Below are positions 27,050-36,494 of a stretch of DNA of 64,000 bases, piece after piece. Made by a program: the position numbers and the translations under genes. Below the pieces are notes generated by a model. That model was not told the origin of the DNA. It was given only the letters and a program-made list of their open reading frames with translations, and ran no database searches. Position 1 is the first letter of the stretch. Each line of letters starts with the position of its first letter. The DNA comes from Roseomonas marmotae (GTDB lineage Bacteria; Pseudomonadota; Alphaproteobacteria; Acetobacterales; Acetobacteraceae), in NCBI RefSeq assembly GCF_017654485.1, contig NZ_CP061091.1:2486501-2550500 (forward strand), given 5' to 3'.

Positions 27050-28663
27050 TCAGGCGGATTTGGAAAGCACGGGTGGGGTCCAGCCCTGCCCGGGAATGCT
27101 GTCGAGCAGCGCGCGGGTATAGGGATGCTTCGGCGCGCCGAAGACCTCTTCCGTGCTGCCCATTTCCACGATGGCGCCGCGCTGCATCACGGCGATGCGG
27201 TCGCAGATCTGCGCGGCCACGCGAAGGTCGTGGGTAATGAAGAGCATCGTCAGGCCCAGCCGTTTGCGGATGTCCGCCAGCAGGTTCAGCACCTGCGCCT
27301 GCACCGAGACATCCAGTGCCGAAACCGGCTCATCCGCGATCAGCAGTTCCGGCTGCATGGCCAGGGCCCTGGCGAGGCCAATGCGCTGCCGCTGCCCGCC
27401 GCTGAACTCATGCGGGTAGCGTTCCAGCGCGGAGGGGTCGAGCTGCACCAGACGCAGCAGCTCCGCCGCGCGGGCGCGCGCCTCGGCCGGCGGGACGCCA
27501 TGCGTGATCGGCCCTTCCGCGATGGCGTCGACCACCTTGCGCCGCGGGTTGAGGGAGGCATAGGGGTCCTGGAACACCATCTGGATACGACGGCGATACG
27601 GCAGCCATCCGCTGCGGGAAAGAGGCCGCAGATCCTCTCCCGCGAAGATGATCTCGCCCTTCTCCGGCTGCACCAGCCGCACCACGCAGCGCGCGAGAGT
27701 GGACTTGCCGGAGCCGCTCTCCCCCACCAGGCCCAGGGTCTCGCCCTTGAACAGGGTGAAATCCGCGTCGTGGACCGCCTTCACCTCAACACGGGGGCCG
27801 AACCAGCCGCCACGCTGATACGTCTTCTCGATCCCCTTCATCTCCAGCATGGGGGTGGCCGTGACAGCGGGACGTGCCTTGGCTTCGCCATGCGGCACGG
27901 CCGCGATCAGCGCGCGGGTATAAGGGTGGCGCGGCGCGTTCAGCACCTCTCTGGCCAGTCCCTGCTCGACGATGCGCCCGTGCTGCATCACCACCACACG
28001 GTCGGCGATCTCCGCCACCACGCCGAAATCATGGGTGATGAACATCACGCCCATGCCCTGCCGGGACTGGATCTCGCGGATCAGCCGCAGGATCTGCATC
28101 TGCGTCGTCACGTCCAGCGCCGTCGTCGGCTCATCGGCGATCAGAAGGGCGGGCTCCAGCGCCAGCGCCATGGCGATCATCACCCGCTGCCGTTGCCCGC
28201 CGGAAAGGCGGAAGGGATAGCTGCGGGCGATGGAAGCTGGGTCCGGCAGGTTCACCGCCGCCAGCAGTTCCGGCACGCGGGCGCGGGCATCCTGTGCCCG
28301 GCCATGGACGGCCAGGGCCTCGGTGATCTGGTCCCCGACCCGCATCAGCGGGTTCAGCGCCGTCATGGGCTCCTGGAAGACCATCGCCATGCGCCGCCCG
28401 CGCCGCCCGCGCAAGGCGTCCTCCGACAGTGCCAGCAGGTCCTCGCCCTCGAAGGTGACCCGGCCGGATGTCACCTTCAGCAGCTTGGGCAGCAGCCCCA
28501 TCACCGCATTGGCGGTGATCGACTTGCCCGAGCCACTCTCGCCCACCACGCAAAGGATCTCCCCGGCATCGAGATGCAGCGAGAGATCCTCCACCGCATG
28601 CGGCCGGTCCGCGCCCTGGGGCAGCGAGACCGTGAGGTTCTCGACCGTCAGCAGCCGGCTCAT
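27050..28663 (-). CDS. Dipeptide/oligopeptide ABC transporter, fused double ATPase
   Basis: A 537-residue protein combining the two ATPases (DppD- and DppF-like) in one chain. First domain: Walker A GESGSGKS (41-48), Q-loop, LSGGQRQR (153-160) and [12 protein letters not shown]. Second domain: Walker A GESGSGKS (314-321), FSGGQRQR and [12 protein letters not shown]. It energises uptake of peptides or related amides. It overlaps the upstream permease by 4 nt. Confidence 0.93.
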   Translation of the reverse strand: MSRLLTVENLTVSLPQGADRPHAVEDLSLHLDAGEILCVVGESGSGKSITANAVMGLLPKLLKVTSGRVTFEGEDLLALSEDALRGRRGRRMAMVFQEPMTALNPLMRVGDQITEALAVHGRAQDARARVPELLAAVNLPDPASIARSYPFRLSGGQRQRVMIAMALALEPALLIADEPTTALDVTTQMQILRLIREIQSRQGMGVMFITHDFGVVAEIADRVVVMQHGRIVEQGLAREVLNAPRHPYTRALIAAVPHGEAKARPAVTATPMLEMKGIEKTYQRGGWFGPRVEVKAVHDADFTLFKGETLGLVGESGSGKSTLARCVVRLVQPEKGEIIFAGEDLRPLSRSGWLPYRRRIQMVFQDPYASLNPRRKVVDAIAEGPITHGVPPAEARARAAELLRLVQLDPSALERYPHEFSGGQRQRIGLARALAMQPELLIADEPVSALDVSVQAQVLNLLADIRKRLGLTMLFITHDLRVAAQICDRIAVMQRGAIVEMGSTEEVFGAPKHPYTRALLDSIPGQGWTPPVLSKSA

Positions 28664-29505
28664 GCCTTGCCTCCGCGGTTGCGCGCCAGGCGCGGGTTCA
28701 GCGCGTCCGACAGCCCCTCACCCACCAGATTAAGGGAGAGCACGGTGAGGAAGATGGCGACGCCCGGGAAGACGCTCATCCACCAGGCCAGCCGGATGAC
28801 GCTGCGGCCGCTACCGATCAGGAACCCCCAGGACATCAGGTTCGGATCGCCCAGCCCCAGGAAGGACAGGGCGCTTTCCAGCAGGATTGCCGAAGCCACC
28901 ATCAGGGAGGAGAGCACCACGATGGGCGAGAGCGCGTTCGGCAGGATATCTCCCAGCACGATGGAGATGCGGGACTTCCCCAGCACTTCCGATGCCTGCA
29001 CGAATTCACGGGAACGGAGCGAGAGGAACTCCGCCCGCACCACCCGCGCCACCGGCGGCCAGGAAACCACGGCAATGGCGAAGACGATGGACTGGATGGT
29101 GGGCGTGAAGATCGCCACCAGCAGGATGGCCAGCACGAAGGACGGGATGGTCTGGAAGAATTCGGTGAAGCGCATGACGATGTCATCCGCCACCCCGCCC
29201 AGGTAGCCGGCGATGGCGCCGAGCCCAACGCCGATCACCAGCGCCACCACGGTGGAGACCGCACCCACCAGCAGCGAGACCCTCGCCCCATGCGCGATGC
29301 CGGCCGCCACGTCCCGCCCCAGGCTGTCCGAGCCCAGCAGCAGGCCCATCTCGCCCGGCGGCATGAAGGGCGCGGCCACCATGTCCCAGGGACTGCCAGG
29401 GAAGAACCAAGGCGCGCCGATAGCCACCACCACCACCAGGAGAAGGATCAGCAGCCCCACCGCCGCGCCGCCATTGCGCGCGAAATTCCGCCAGAAGCCC
29501 CGCAT
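28660..29505 (-). CDS. ABC transporter permease, DppC type
   Basis: A 281-residue membrane protein with an N-terminal helix (about 14-35), the DppC-type LLGSDSLGRDVAAGIAHGAR stretch, several further helices and a C-terminal EAA-like loop (EFVQASEVLGKS...GDILPNAL). It is the inner-membrane partner of the DppB-type permease. The start (ATG 29505) overlaps the DppB stop by 1 nt. Confidence 0.92.
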   Translation of the reverse strand: MRGFWRNFARNGGAAVGLLILLLVVVVAIGAPWFFPGSPWDMVAAPFMPPGEMGLLLGSDSLGRDVAAGIAHGARVSLLVGAVSTVVALVIGVGLGAIAGYLGGVADDIVMRFTEFFQTIPSFVLAILLVAIFTPTIQSIVFAIAVVSWPPVARVVRAEFLSLRSREFVQASEVLGKSRISIVLGDILPNALSPIVVLSSLMVASAILLESALSFLGLGDPNLMSWGFLIGSGRSVIRLAWWMSVFPGVAIFLTVLSLNLVGEGLSDALNPRLARNRGGKA

Positions 29506-30488
29506 CACGAAACCTCCACGCGCGGATCGACCACGGCATAGAGCAGGTCGGTGATCAGGTTGAACAAGACGACCATGACGCTGGTGCAGAAGAAGACGCC
29601 CATGAGGACCTGATAGTCCCGCGCCAGCAGCGCCTCGAAAGCCAGCCGGCCGATGCCGGGCCAGGCGAAGACCGTCTCCACCAGGATGGAGCCGCCGATC
29701 AGCTGCCCTGCCTGGATGCCGGCAAAGGTGATGATGGGCAGCATGGCATTCCGCAGGATATGGCGCCGGAGGATGCGTCCTTCCGGAACCCCCTTGGCGC
29801 GCGCTGTCTTGACGAAATCCTGGTCCGCGACCTCCAGCATGGTAGCGCGGGAGAGCCGGGCGTAGACCGCAAGGTAGAAAAGGCCGAGCGTCAGCGCCGG
29901 CAGGAGAAGATGCATGCCAATATCGAGCATCTTCTCGATGCCGGACAGTTCCACCCCCACCGACATCATACCAAAGGACGGCAGCCATTCCAGCGCCACG
30001 CTGAACAGCAGCACCAGCATCAGCCCGACCCAGAAGAGCGGCGTGGCATAGAAGACCAGCGCCAGCACCGTGATGGCGGAATCCGCCCAGGTGCCGACCC
30101 GCCGCGCCGCCAGCGCCCCCATGGTCACGCCAAGCACAACGGCGAAGACAAAAGCGGCGCCCGTGAGCAGCAGTGTCGCCGGCAGCCGGTCCCAGACGAG
30201 GGAGGCGACACTGGCCTGCTGCCGGTGGCTGAAGCCGAGATCGAGGGTCAGAACCCCTTTCAGATACAGCCAGAGCTGCACATAGAGCGGCTGGTCGAGA
30301 CCGAACTGCGCGCGCAGCTGCTCCAGGAACCTGGCATCCGCGGCGCCCGACTGCCCGGCGATGATGCTCGCCGGGTCGCCGGGCGCGGCGTGGATCAGGA
30401 AGAAATTACAGACGACGATCGCGAGGACCACGATCGCCGCCTTGACCAGGCGCCCCGCGAGATAAGCGGGCAGGCGCGACAGTTCCAT
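29505..30488 (-). CDS. ABC transporter permease, DppB type
   Basis: A 327-residue inner-membrane permease. N-terminal helix, then HAAPGDPASIIAGQ and LGFSHRQQASVASLVWDRLPATLLL, and the EAA loop DFVKTARAKGVPEGRILRRH, all typical of DppB. From ATG 30488; the in-frame extension to 30575 is not family-like. It is 10 nt downstream of the substrate-binding protein gene and coupled to DppC. Confidence 0.92.
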   Translation of the reverse strand: MELSRLPAYLAGRLVKAAIVVLAIVVCNFFLIHAAPGDPASIIAGQSGAADARFLEQLRAQFGLDQPLYVQLWLYLKGVLTLDLGFSHRQQASVASLVWDRLPATLLLTGAAFVFAVVLGVTMGALAARRVGTWADSAITVLALVFYATPLFWVGLMLVLLFSVALEWLPSFGMMSVGVELSGIEKMLDIGMHLLLPALTLGLFYLAVYARLSRATMLEVADQDFVKTARAKGVPEGRILRRHILRNAMLPIITFAGIQAGQLIGGSILVETVFAWPGIGRLAFEALLARDYQVLMGVFFCTSVMVVLFNLITDLLYAVVDPRVEVS

Positions 30489-30498
30489 CAGTCCGCCG

Positions 30499-32085
30499 TC
30501 AGGCCAGGAACACGTCGTCGAAGCTGGCATGCACGCCGGCGCCGGTCGTGATGACGTTCTGCAGCCTCTTGTCATAGATGGTGGGGAAGGACATTTCCAT
30601 CAGCCAGAGCAAGGGCACGTCCTCCACCAGGATCTTCTGCACGGCGGTAAAGGCTTCCTGCCGCTTGTTCGGGTCCGCCTCGTCCCGCCCCTGCTTGAAC
30701 AGCTCGTCCACCTTCGGATTCGCGTAGCCGGCCACGTTGGAGAAAAGGATCTTCTTGATGTTGGTGGAGACGTAGCTGCGCTCCACGCCCAGCGTCGGGT
30801 CGCCATACTGGTAGAGATAGTTGATGGTGGTGTCGAAATCCCAGTTCCCTGTGCGCTGGGACCAGGTGCCGACATCCACGCTTTCCAACTGCAGGTCCAC
30901 GCCCACCTGCCGGAAGGACTGGCGCAGGAACTCGCCCAATCGCGTGAAAACCTCGCCATATGGCAGGCTGAGATGCTTGATGGCGAAGCGGACCCCCTGC
31001 CCGTTCGGCTTCAGCCCGGCCTCGTCCAGCAGCTTCTTGGCGGCCTCGACATTATAGGCCGGCGCCTTGGCCGAAGCGTCGTAGAAGCGTGTGGCGCTGT
31101 GGAAAGGTCCGGTCGCCGGCTTGCCGATGCCGAACCACAGGCGCTGGGCAATGAAGTCGCGGTTGACCGCCATGGTCAGCGCGCGACGCACCCGCACGTC
31201 GTCCAGCGGCTTCACGCGGTGGTTGAAGTCCATCCACATCAGCGGGCCCATATACTCCCAGCCGGTGGTCTTGACCTCCAGGTTGGGGCGCGCCCGCATC
31301 TGCGGCACGTCGAACGGCTCAATGTCATTGGACTGCGTCAGCTGCACCTGTCCAGATTCCAGCGCCAGGCGGCGGCTCTGGCTGTCCGGCACCACGCGGT
31401 AGATGATGGCGTCGAGATAGGGCTGGCCCGGCTTCCAGTAACCCTCGAAGCGCTCGAGCCTGATGAAGTTACCTCGCTGCCACTCGGCGAACTTGAAGGG
31501 TCCGGTGCCGACCGGCTTCTGCACCGCCGGGGCCTGCCGGTAATCCTGCCCTTCGAACAGGTGCTTCGGCACGATGGCCGAGACCGTCACGTCGAACATC
31601 AGCATGAACGGCTCGAAGGGCTCGGACAGGACGAATTTCGCCGTGGTCGGGTTGACCGCCACACCTTCCTTGATCCGGGCGAAGACGCCGCGGGCACGGG
31701 GCGAGACCTCCATGTGGAATTTCATGATGGAGAAGACCACGTCGTCAGCCGCCATCGGCTTGCCGTCATGGAATTTCACGTTTTCCTGGAGGTGGAAGGT
31801 ATATTCCAGCCCGTCCGGGCTGATCTCCCAGCTCTTGGCCAGTTCTGGCAAGGGCTTCAGCTGCGGGTCGTAGCGCAGCAGGCCCTGGAAGATCTTGCCG
31901 CCCACGATCAGCGTCGGCGCCTGATTGTTGATGCCGACATGCAGGATCGGCGGCTCCGGATTGACGATGCTGTTCAGGGTGCCGCCTCGTTTCGGCTGCA
32001 CGCCCTGGGCCAGGGCATCCTCCAGACGCCAGAGCACAGGCAAGGTGGCAGCGGCGGCCATCAGACCGCGACGCGACATGGACAT
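30499..32085 (-). CDS. ABC transporter substrate-binding protein (SBP_bac_5)
   Basis: A 528-residue periplasmic binding protein of the dipeptide/oligopeptide/nickel group. The N-terminus MSMSRRGLMAAAATLPVLW then DALAQ is a twin-arginine-like signal with a cleavage site near residue 26, suggesting Tat export of the folded protein. The mature protein starts with KRGGTLNS and carries the family signatures LLRYDPQLKPLPELAKSWE and FHDGKPMAADDVVFS. First gene of the minus-strand operon; its cargo is a peptide or amide chosen by this protein. Confidence 0.93.
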   Translation of the reverse strand: MSMSRRGLMAAAATLPVLWRLEDALAQGVQPKRGGTLNSIVNPEPPILHVGINNQAPTLIVGGKIFQGLLRYDPQLKPLPELAKSWEISPDGLEYTFHLQENVKFHDGKPMAADDVVFSIMKFHMEVSPRARGVFARIKEGVAVNPTTAKFVLSEPFEPFMLMFDVTVSAIVPKHLFEGQDYRQAPAVQKPVGTGPFKFAEWQRGNFIRLERFEGYWKPGQPYLDAIIYRVVPDSQSRRLALESGQVQLTQSNDIEPFDVPQMRARPNLEVKTTGWEYMGPLMWMDFNHRVKPLDDVRVRRALTMAVNRDFIAQRLWFGIGKPATGPFHSATRFYDASAKAPAYNVEAAKKLLDEAGLKPNGQGVRFAIKHLSLPYGEVFTRLGEFLRQSFRQVGVDLQLESVDVGTWSQRTGNWDFDTTINYLYQYGDPTLGVERSYVSTNIKKILFSNVAGYANPKVDELFKQGRDEADPNKRQEAFTAVQKILVEDVPLLWLMEMSFPTIYDKRLQNVITTGAGVHASFDDVFLA

Positions 32086-32179
32086 GCGGAATATCTCCGT
32101 GGAAGCTTCCCTTGTCTGTGACGCTAGCCTTCACGGCACCGGATCGACAAGCCCGGCTTTCGGCCTTAGCGTCGGTCCC

Positions 32180-33214
32180 ATGCAGAGCTTCGCCCATCCC
32201 GCCCAGTTGCGGCATACGCCACGCTTCTTCCTTCAGCGCGGCCGGGTCCGCGCGAATTTCGAGGTGCCGGAACGCGCGGGCGCTCTGCTCTCCGCCCTGT
32301 ACCGCCTGGGCCTGCCGCCCACCGAGCCGGAGGCCGCGACGCCGGAGGCGCTGCGAAGCGTACATGACGGCGGCTACATCGATTTCCTGGAAAGTGCCGC
32401 GCGTGGCTGGGCGGGCCTGCAGGAGCGCGGCGAGGAAGCGGTGGCCAACATGCATCCCTCGCCGGAAATGCTGGCCCAGGGCGCGACCTGCCCGGATGCC
32501 ATCATCGGCCGCCTGGGCTGGTACACCGCCGACACCGCCTGCCCTATCGGCCCCGGCACCTGGGAAGCGGCCGCCGGGGCGGCTGGCGCGGCGCTGGCGG
32601 CGGCCGATGCCGTGGCCAGCCATGGCGGCAGCGCCTACGCACTCTGCCGCCCACCCGGGCACCATGCCTATGCGGCGCGGGCCGGCGGGCACTGCTACAT
32701 CAACAACAGCGCGCTCGCCGCCCAGCGGCTGCGCGACGTGGGCGCGGCGCGAATCGCCGTCTTCGACATCGACGCCCATCATGGCAATGGCACGCAGGGC
32801 ATCTTCTGGGACCGCGGGGACGTGCTGACCGTCTCGGTCCATGGCGACCCGTCCGGCTATTACCCCTGGTACGTCGGCTATGCCGGAGAGACCGGCGCGG
32901 GGGCCGGGGCTGGCTGCAACCTGAACCTGCCGCTGCGCCAGGGCAGCAGGGACGATGCCTGGCTCGCAGCCATCGACACCGGCCTGGAGAAGCTGCGCGA
33001 CTTCGCACCGGAAGCCCTGGTCGTGCCGCTGGGCTTCGACGCATCGGAACATGAGCCGCTCAGCTTCCTTGGCGTCACGGCCGATGGATTCTCCCGTGCG
33101 GCGGAGAAGCTGGCGGCATTGAAGCTGCCCACCGTGCTGGTGCAGGAGGGTGGCTACAATGTCGAGGTGATCGGCACCTTGCTGGAGCGGTTCCTGACCT
33201 CCTGGGGGCGATGA
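32180..33214 (+). CDS. Histone-deacetylase-fold amidohydrolase (acetylpolyamine amidohydrolase-like)
   Basis: A 344-residue class II HDAC-like enzyme. Catalytic HH161-162 in RPPGHHAYA, Zn ligands D198 and H200 in FDIDAHHGNGTQ, D287 in GFDASEHEP and transition-state Tyr Y326 in EGGYNVE are all intact, so it should be active. Bacterial members deacetylate acetylpolyamines or other N-acyl amides. It is divergent from the peptide transporter operon across about 95 bp, a likely shared regulatory region. No strong RBS is seen before ATG 32180, so the start is the best by similarity. Confidence 0.88.
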   Translation: MQSFAHPAQLRHTPRFFLQRGRVRANFEVPERAGALLSALYRLGLPPTEPEAATPEALRSVHDGGYIDFLESAARGWAGLQERGEEAVANMHPSPEMLAQGATCPDAIIGRLGWYTADTACPIGPGTWEAAAGAAGAALAAADAVASHGGSAYALCRPPGHHAYAARAGGHCYINNSALAAQRLRDVGAARIAVFDIDAHHGNGTQGIFWDRGDVLTVSVHGDPSGYYPWYVGYAGETGAGAGAGCNLNLPLRQGSRDDAWLAAIDTGLEKLRDFAPEALVVPLGFDASEHEPLSFLGVTADGFSRAAEKLAALKLPTVLVQEGGYNVEVIGTLLERFLTSWGR

Positions 33215-33258
33215 ACCTACAAGTTGAAAATCACCGCCGGCCGGGTTAGCGGTCTGGT

Positions 33259-34755
33259 ATGACCATCGCACGGCTGGCGAGTTTCGCGTTTTCCGGGATC
33301 GAAACCCTGCCGGTCGAGGTGCAGGTGCAGATCTCGCCTGGGCTGCCGTCCTTCATGGTGGTGGGCCTGCCCGACAAGGCCGTGGCGGAGAGCCGGGAGC
33401 GCGTGCGCGCGGCGCTGACCGGCCTTGGCCTTTCCCTGCCACCGAAGCGGGTGCTGGTGAATCTGGCACCCGCCAATATCCAGAAGGAAGGCAGCCATTT
33501 CGACCTGCCCATCGCCCTGGCCGTCCTGGCCGCGATGGATGTGGTGCCGCGCGAGGAACTGGCCCAGTTCGCCGCGCTGGGAGAACTGGCGCTGGATGGC
33601 ACGGTAGGTCCCGTGGCGGGCATCCTGCCGGCGGCGTTGGGCGCGGCGGCGCGCGGGCTGGGCCTGATCTGCCCGGGCAGCCAGGGGGCCGAGGCCGCCT
33701 GGGCCGGGGAGATCGAGATCCTCGCGGCTTCCGACCTCCGCCAGTTCATCGCGCATCTCACGGGGCGGCAGGTGCTGGACCCACCCACCCCACCCGCATT
33801 GTTGCCGGAAGACAGGGGCGGACCGTGCCTTTCCGAGGTGAAAGGGCAGGAAAGCGCCAAGCGGGCGCTGGAGATCGCGGCGGCCGGCCGGCACAATCTC
33901 CTGCTCATCGGCCCGCCGGGGGCGGGCAAGTCGATGCTGGCCGCACGCCTGCCGGGCCTGTTACCCGATCTGACGCCGCAGGAGGCGCTGGAGGTCAGCC
34001 TGATCCGCAGCGTTGCCGGCCTGATCGAACAGGGCCGCATCACCGCCCGTCCGCCGTTCCGGGAGCCGCACCACTCCGCCAGCCAGGCGGCGCTGGTGGG
34101 CGGTGGCCCCGGCGCGCGGCCTGGCGAGATCAGCCTGGCACATCGCGGCGTGCTCTTCCTGGACGAGTGGCCCGAATTTCCTCGCCCCGCCCTGGAAGCT
34201 CTGCGACAGCCACTGGAGAGCGGCATCTGCACCATCAGCCGCGCGGCAGCGCATGTGACCTATCCCGCGCGGGTGCAACTGGTCGCAGCGATGAATCCCT
34301 GCCGCTGCGGTCATCTGGGGGATGGGCAGCGCGAATGCGGGCAGGCACCCAGATGCGGGGAGCAGTATCAGTCCCGCCTCTCCGGTCCGCTGCTGGACCG
34401 CATCGACCTCTCCATCGGCATGGCCCCGATTCCGCCCGGCGAGCTGGCGCGGGCACCGCGCGGCGAAAGCAGCGCCACCGTTGCCGCCCGCGTGGCAAGC
34501 GCGCGGCAGGCGCAACTGCGGCGCGACGGATTCCGCAATGCCGAAGCGCCGCTCGACAGCCTGACGGCTGCGGCCTCGGCCGAGACCATCGCGCTTGCCG
34601 AGCGCGCAGCGGGGAAATTGGGGCTTTCCAATCGCGGCTTCACGCGCTGCTTTCGCGTCGCGCGCAGCATCGCCGATCTGGCGGGCGAGGCGCGGATCGC
34701 ACGGGTCCATATGGCGGAGGCGCTGGCCTTCCGGCACCGCGCCGCCGGGCATTGA
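33259..34755 (+). CDS. comM: YifB-family Mg-chelatase-like AAA ATPase (ComM)
   Basis: A 498-residue protein. N-terminal ChlI domain (GLPSFMVVGLPDKAVAESRERVRAA), AAA domain with Walker A IGPPGAGKS, GEISLAHRGVLFLDEWPEF containing Walker B, and the C-terminal Mg_chelatase_C with the CRCG cysteine cluster. ComM is a hexameric helicase that aids branch migration during natural transformation. It stands 44 nt after the HDAC gene on the same strand. Confidence 0.92.
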   Translation: MTIARLASFAFSGIETLPVEVQVQISPGLPSFMVVGLPDKAVAESRERVRAALTGLGLSLPPKRVLVNLAPANIQKEGSHFDLPIALAVLAAMDVVPREELAQFAALGELALDGTVGPVAGILPAALGAAARGLGLICPGSQGAEAAWAGEIEILAASDLRQFIAHLTGRQVLDPPTPPALLPEDRGGPCLSEVKGQESAKRALEIAAAGRHNLLLIGPPGAGKSMLAARLPGLLPDLTPQEALEVSLIRSVAGLIEQGRITARPPFREPHHSASQAALVGGGPGARPGEISLAHRGVLFLDEWPEFPRPALEALRQPLESGICTISRAAAHVTYPARVQLVAAMNPCRCGHLGDGQRECGQAPRCGEQYQSRLSGPLLDRIDLSIGMAPIPPGELARAPRGESSATVAARVASARQAQLRRDGFRNAEAPLDSLTAAASAETIALAERAAGKLGLSNRGFTRCFRVARSIADLAGEARIARVHMAEALAFRHRAAGH

Positions 34756-35095
34756 GGCGCCCCGGCCAGCCGGAATGACCCGGCCGTTCCACGCTGAACA
34801 TGGCATCCAGGTGCCGCCGGATGCCACGCGGTGACCAAGCCACCTCCGCAGCGCCGGGCTGGTGAGGGTGGAACTGGTGCAGGTGGCGGATGAGGGGCGT
34901 ACTGCCGGCTGCGGAGAATCGCGGAGCAGCAGGCATCCGCCGTCTTCCTGGCCTCCTTCCCCGGGGCCTTTGCAATCTTCCCGTTAACCCGGCCTGCTAT
35001 TCGGCCTGTACAGTGAAAGACGCCGAACCGGCCCCGGGCCACGGCGCGCACCATGTCCTGCGTCACTCCGGTCGGCGCCAGAGCGGGGAAAGACG
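34756..35095. other. Non-coding stretch between comM and an enolase-superfamily remnant
   Basis: About 340 bp with no supportable gene. Short open frames (19-40 codons) on either strand lack RBS and family similarity. A plus-strand stretch near 34863-34920 reads LVRVELVQVADEGRTAG, faintly like the N-terminal ferredoxin-like domain of an enolase-superfamily protein, but too weak to call. The end (35079-35090, GAGCGGGGAAAG) is an RBS-like sequence for the remnant that follows. Confidence 0.5.
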
Positions 35096-35333
35096 ATGAA
35101 GATCACACAGGCCTCGATCTACACGATCACCTCGGCACGCCTGCATCCCGAATTTCGCGATCCAGGAAATCTACACCTACTGGCAGGACATGCCCGGCTA
35201 TCTGGAATTCACCGATGATCCGCAGGAGCGGCGCATCAGGCGAGGCCGCGTCGATATCTCCGACCGGCCGGGGCTCGGCATCAACCTGTTGCCGGAGGTC
35301 ATCGCCCCCTATCGGTGGGCTACCGTTTCCTGA
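35096..35333 (+). pseudogene. Remnant of a mandelate racemase/muconate-lactonising (enolase superfamily) gene
   Basis: The ATG at 35096 has GGGGAAAGACG upstream and opens MKITQASIYTITSARLHP, the typical first strand of MR/MLE proteins, but this frame stops at 35216-35218. From 35157, in the +1 frame, an unrelated-frame peptide reads AIQEIYTYWQDMPGYLEF and then DRPGLGINLLPEVIAPYR, resembling the C-terminal DxPGLGI motif of this family, and ends at TGA 35331-35333. The roughly 1 kb centre with barrel and active-site residues is missing. This is best read as internal deletion plus frameshift, leaving both ends of a once-full gene. It is non-functional. Confidence 0.65.
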
Positions 35334-35350
35334 CTCGTCTTCCTGACGCG

Positions 35351-35746
35351 TCACCGCCGACCGAATGTCTCCGGCCGCCGGTTGAGCCGGCGGAACTGCC
35401 TGCGCCGTTGGAGGAATACCATGGCCGGCGCCACGGCCAGAAGCGGTGCGGTGCCGATCACCACCAGTCCCATGGCGGCGCCTACCAGGCGCCCGCCCAC
35501 CACGAAACCCGCCGCCGCGCCGCCGGCGCTGGCCATGTTCAGTGCCACCGCCGCCGCCCACCAGCTCCAGACGCGGCGCGTGGGGCGCAAGGCTTCGTCG
35601 GGCGGCACGACATGCACCTGCCCTGTATCGCCTACCTCATAGAGGCGGGCGGGATCGACTGAGAATCCGGGTCCCGGGCCGCTCAGCGCCGCATCACATG
35701 CATGAAGGCGCGTCCCTGGTAGCCGGCGCGGCGCATGCGCCACCAC
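35351..35746 (-). CDS. Small putative membrane protein, unknown function
   Basis: 131 residues from GTG 35746. The C-terminal half has two hydrophobic segments (AAAVALNMASAGGAAAGFVV and GLVVIGTAPLLAVAPAMVF) and ends with a basic RRRQFRRLNRRPETFGRR. The N-terminal 30 residues overlap the preceding gene's last codons, and no RBS is visible, so the true start may be further in. Not recognised as a family. Hypothetical, moderate support. Confidence 0.4.
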   Translation of the reverse strand: MVAHAPRRLPGTRLHACDAALSGPGPGFSVDPARLYEVGDTGQVHVVPPDEALRPTRRVWSWWAAAVALNMASAGGAAAGFVVGGRLVGAAMGLVVIGTAPLLAVAPAMVFLQRRRQFRRLNRRPETFGRR

Positions 35747-35991
35747 AGGCTGCCGAAGGCGATCAGCCCGGCCACCAGCGCTATCGGCAGAGCGATGGCG
35801 AAGAAAGCGATGGCCAATCCGGCCACCACGATGCCGCCCGCTACCAGCGTGACCAGGGCGGCAATGCCGCCGACGCGCTGGAGAAGACGATCCAGCGTGC
35901 CCGTGCGCTTCGGCGCCGGGCCGCTGAACTCACCTTCCGGGGTCATGTCAATGACGGGGCGATGGCGGAACTGCTGATCCATGTCCCCCAT
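35683..35991 (-). CDS. Small putative membrane protein, unknown function
   Basis: 102 residues from ATG 35991 (GGGGAT at about 7 nt). The N-terminal 40 residues are polar (MGDMDQQFRHRPVIDMTPEG); then a long hydrophobic stretch (about 55-88) that can form one or two helices, ending WWRMRRAGYQGRAFMHVMRR. Longer in-frame starts to 36141 have no RBS. It overlaps the gene at 35351-35746. No family recognised. Confidence 0.45.
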   Translation of the reverse strand: MGDMDQQFRHRPVIDMTPEGEFSGPAPKRTGTLDRLLQRVGGIAALVTLVAGGIVVAGLAIAFFAIALPIALVAGLIAFGSLWWRMRRAGYQGRAFMHVMRR

Positions 35992-36155
35992 GTTGCCATC
36001 CCCAGGGTCAGCTTCAAGCCCCGCATACCGGATGGATTGTGTTGTTTTTTGACGGAATGTCACCGCCACGCCAACATCCGGCCCTTTCTTCACAGTGTCG
36101 CCGCCAGAAGGCTCGGGCGCTTCCGGCCTTGCGCCGGACATGTCATATCAATGGC

Positions 36156-36488
36156 ATGAGGTACGGCCCGGCCATTTGTCTGGCGCTGACGCTGGCGGCT
36201 GCCCTGCCGGCCACGGCAGCCGAGTATCGCCGCCCGACAGCCGCCCAGATGCAGGAAATCCGCCGCTGGCTCTGTCCGAATGGCGGCATGCCCGTGCGGG
36301 GCGCGCCCGGCCGCTGCGATGGCGCGGGGCGCGGTTCCACGCGCTCCGCCTCGGGCTTCGGCTCGCCGGCGCCGGGTTGGGACCACGGCCTGCCCGCCGC
36401 CAGCCGCGTGCAGTCCTCCTGCCCCGAAGGGACCCGCCCTACCCTGGCACGGGGGCATGAGGATATCCTGCGCTGCCTGCCGGGCTGA
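36156..36488 (+). CDS. Small secreted protein with four conserved-looking cysteines
   Basis: 110 residues. N-terminal signal peptide (MRYGPAICLALTLAAALPATAA, cleavage near 22), then EYRRPTAAQMQEIRRW. The mature part is Gly/Pro/Arg/Ser-rich with four Cys (RWLCPNG, GRCDGAG, SSCPEGT, LRCLPG) that could form two disulfides. RBS is weak. No named family. It converges with the SMP-30 gene with a 6-nt gap. Confidence 0.55.
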   Translation: MRYGPAICLALTLAAALPATAAEYRRPTAAQMQEIRRWLCPNGGMPVRGAPGRCDGAGRGSTRSASGFGSPAPGWDHGLPAASRVQSSCPEGTRPTLARGHEDILRCLPG

Positions 36489-36494
36489 CGGTGC

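Noticed and set aside
34756..35095. tRNA gene in the larger gaps
   Set aside because: No GTTCGAATCC-like T-loop with a matching acceptor stem was found here, in 37386-37776 or in 58360-58640.
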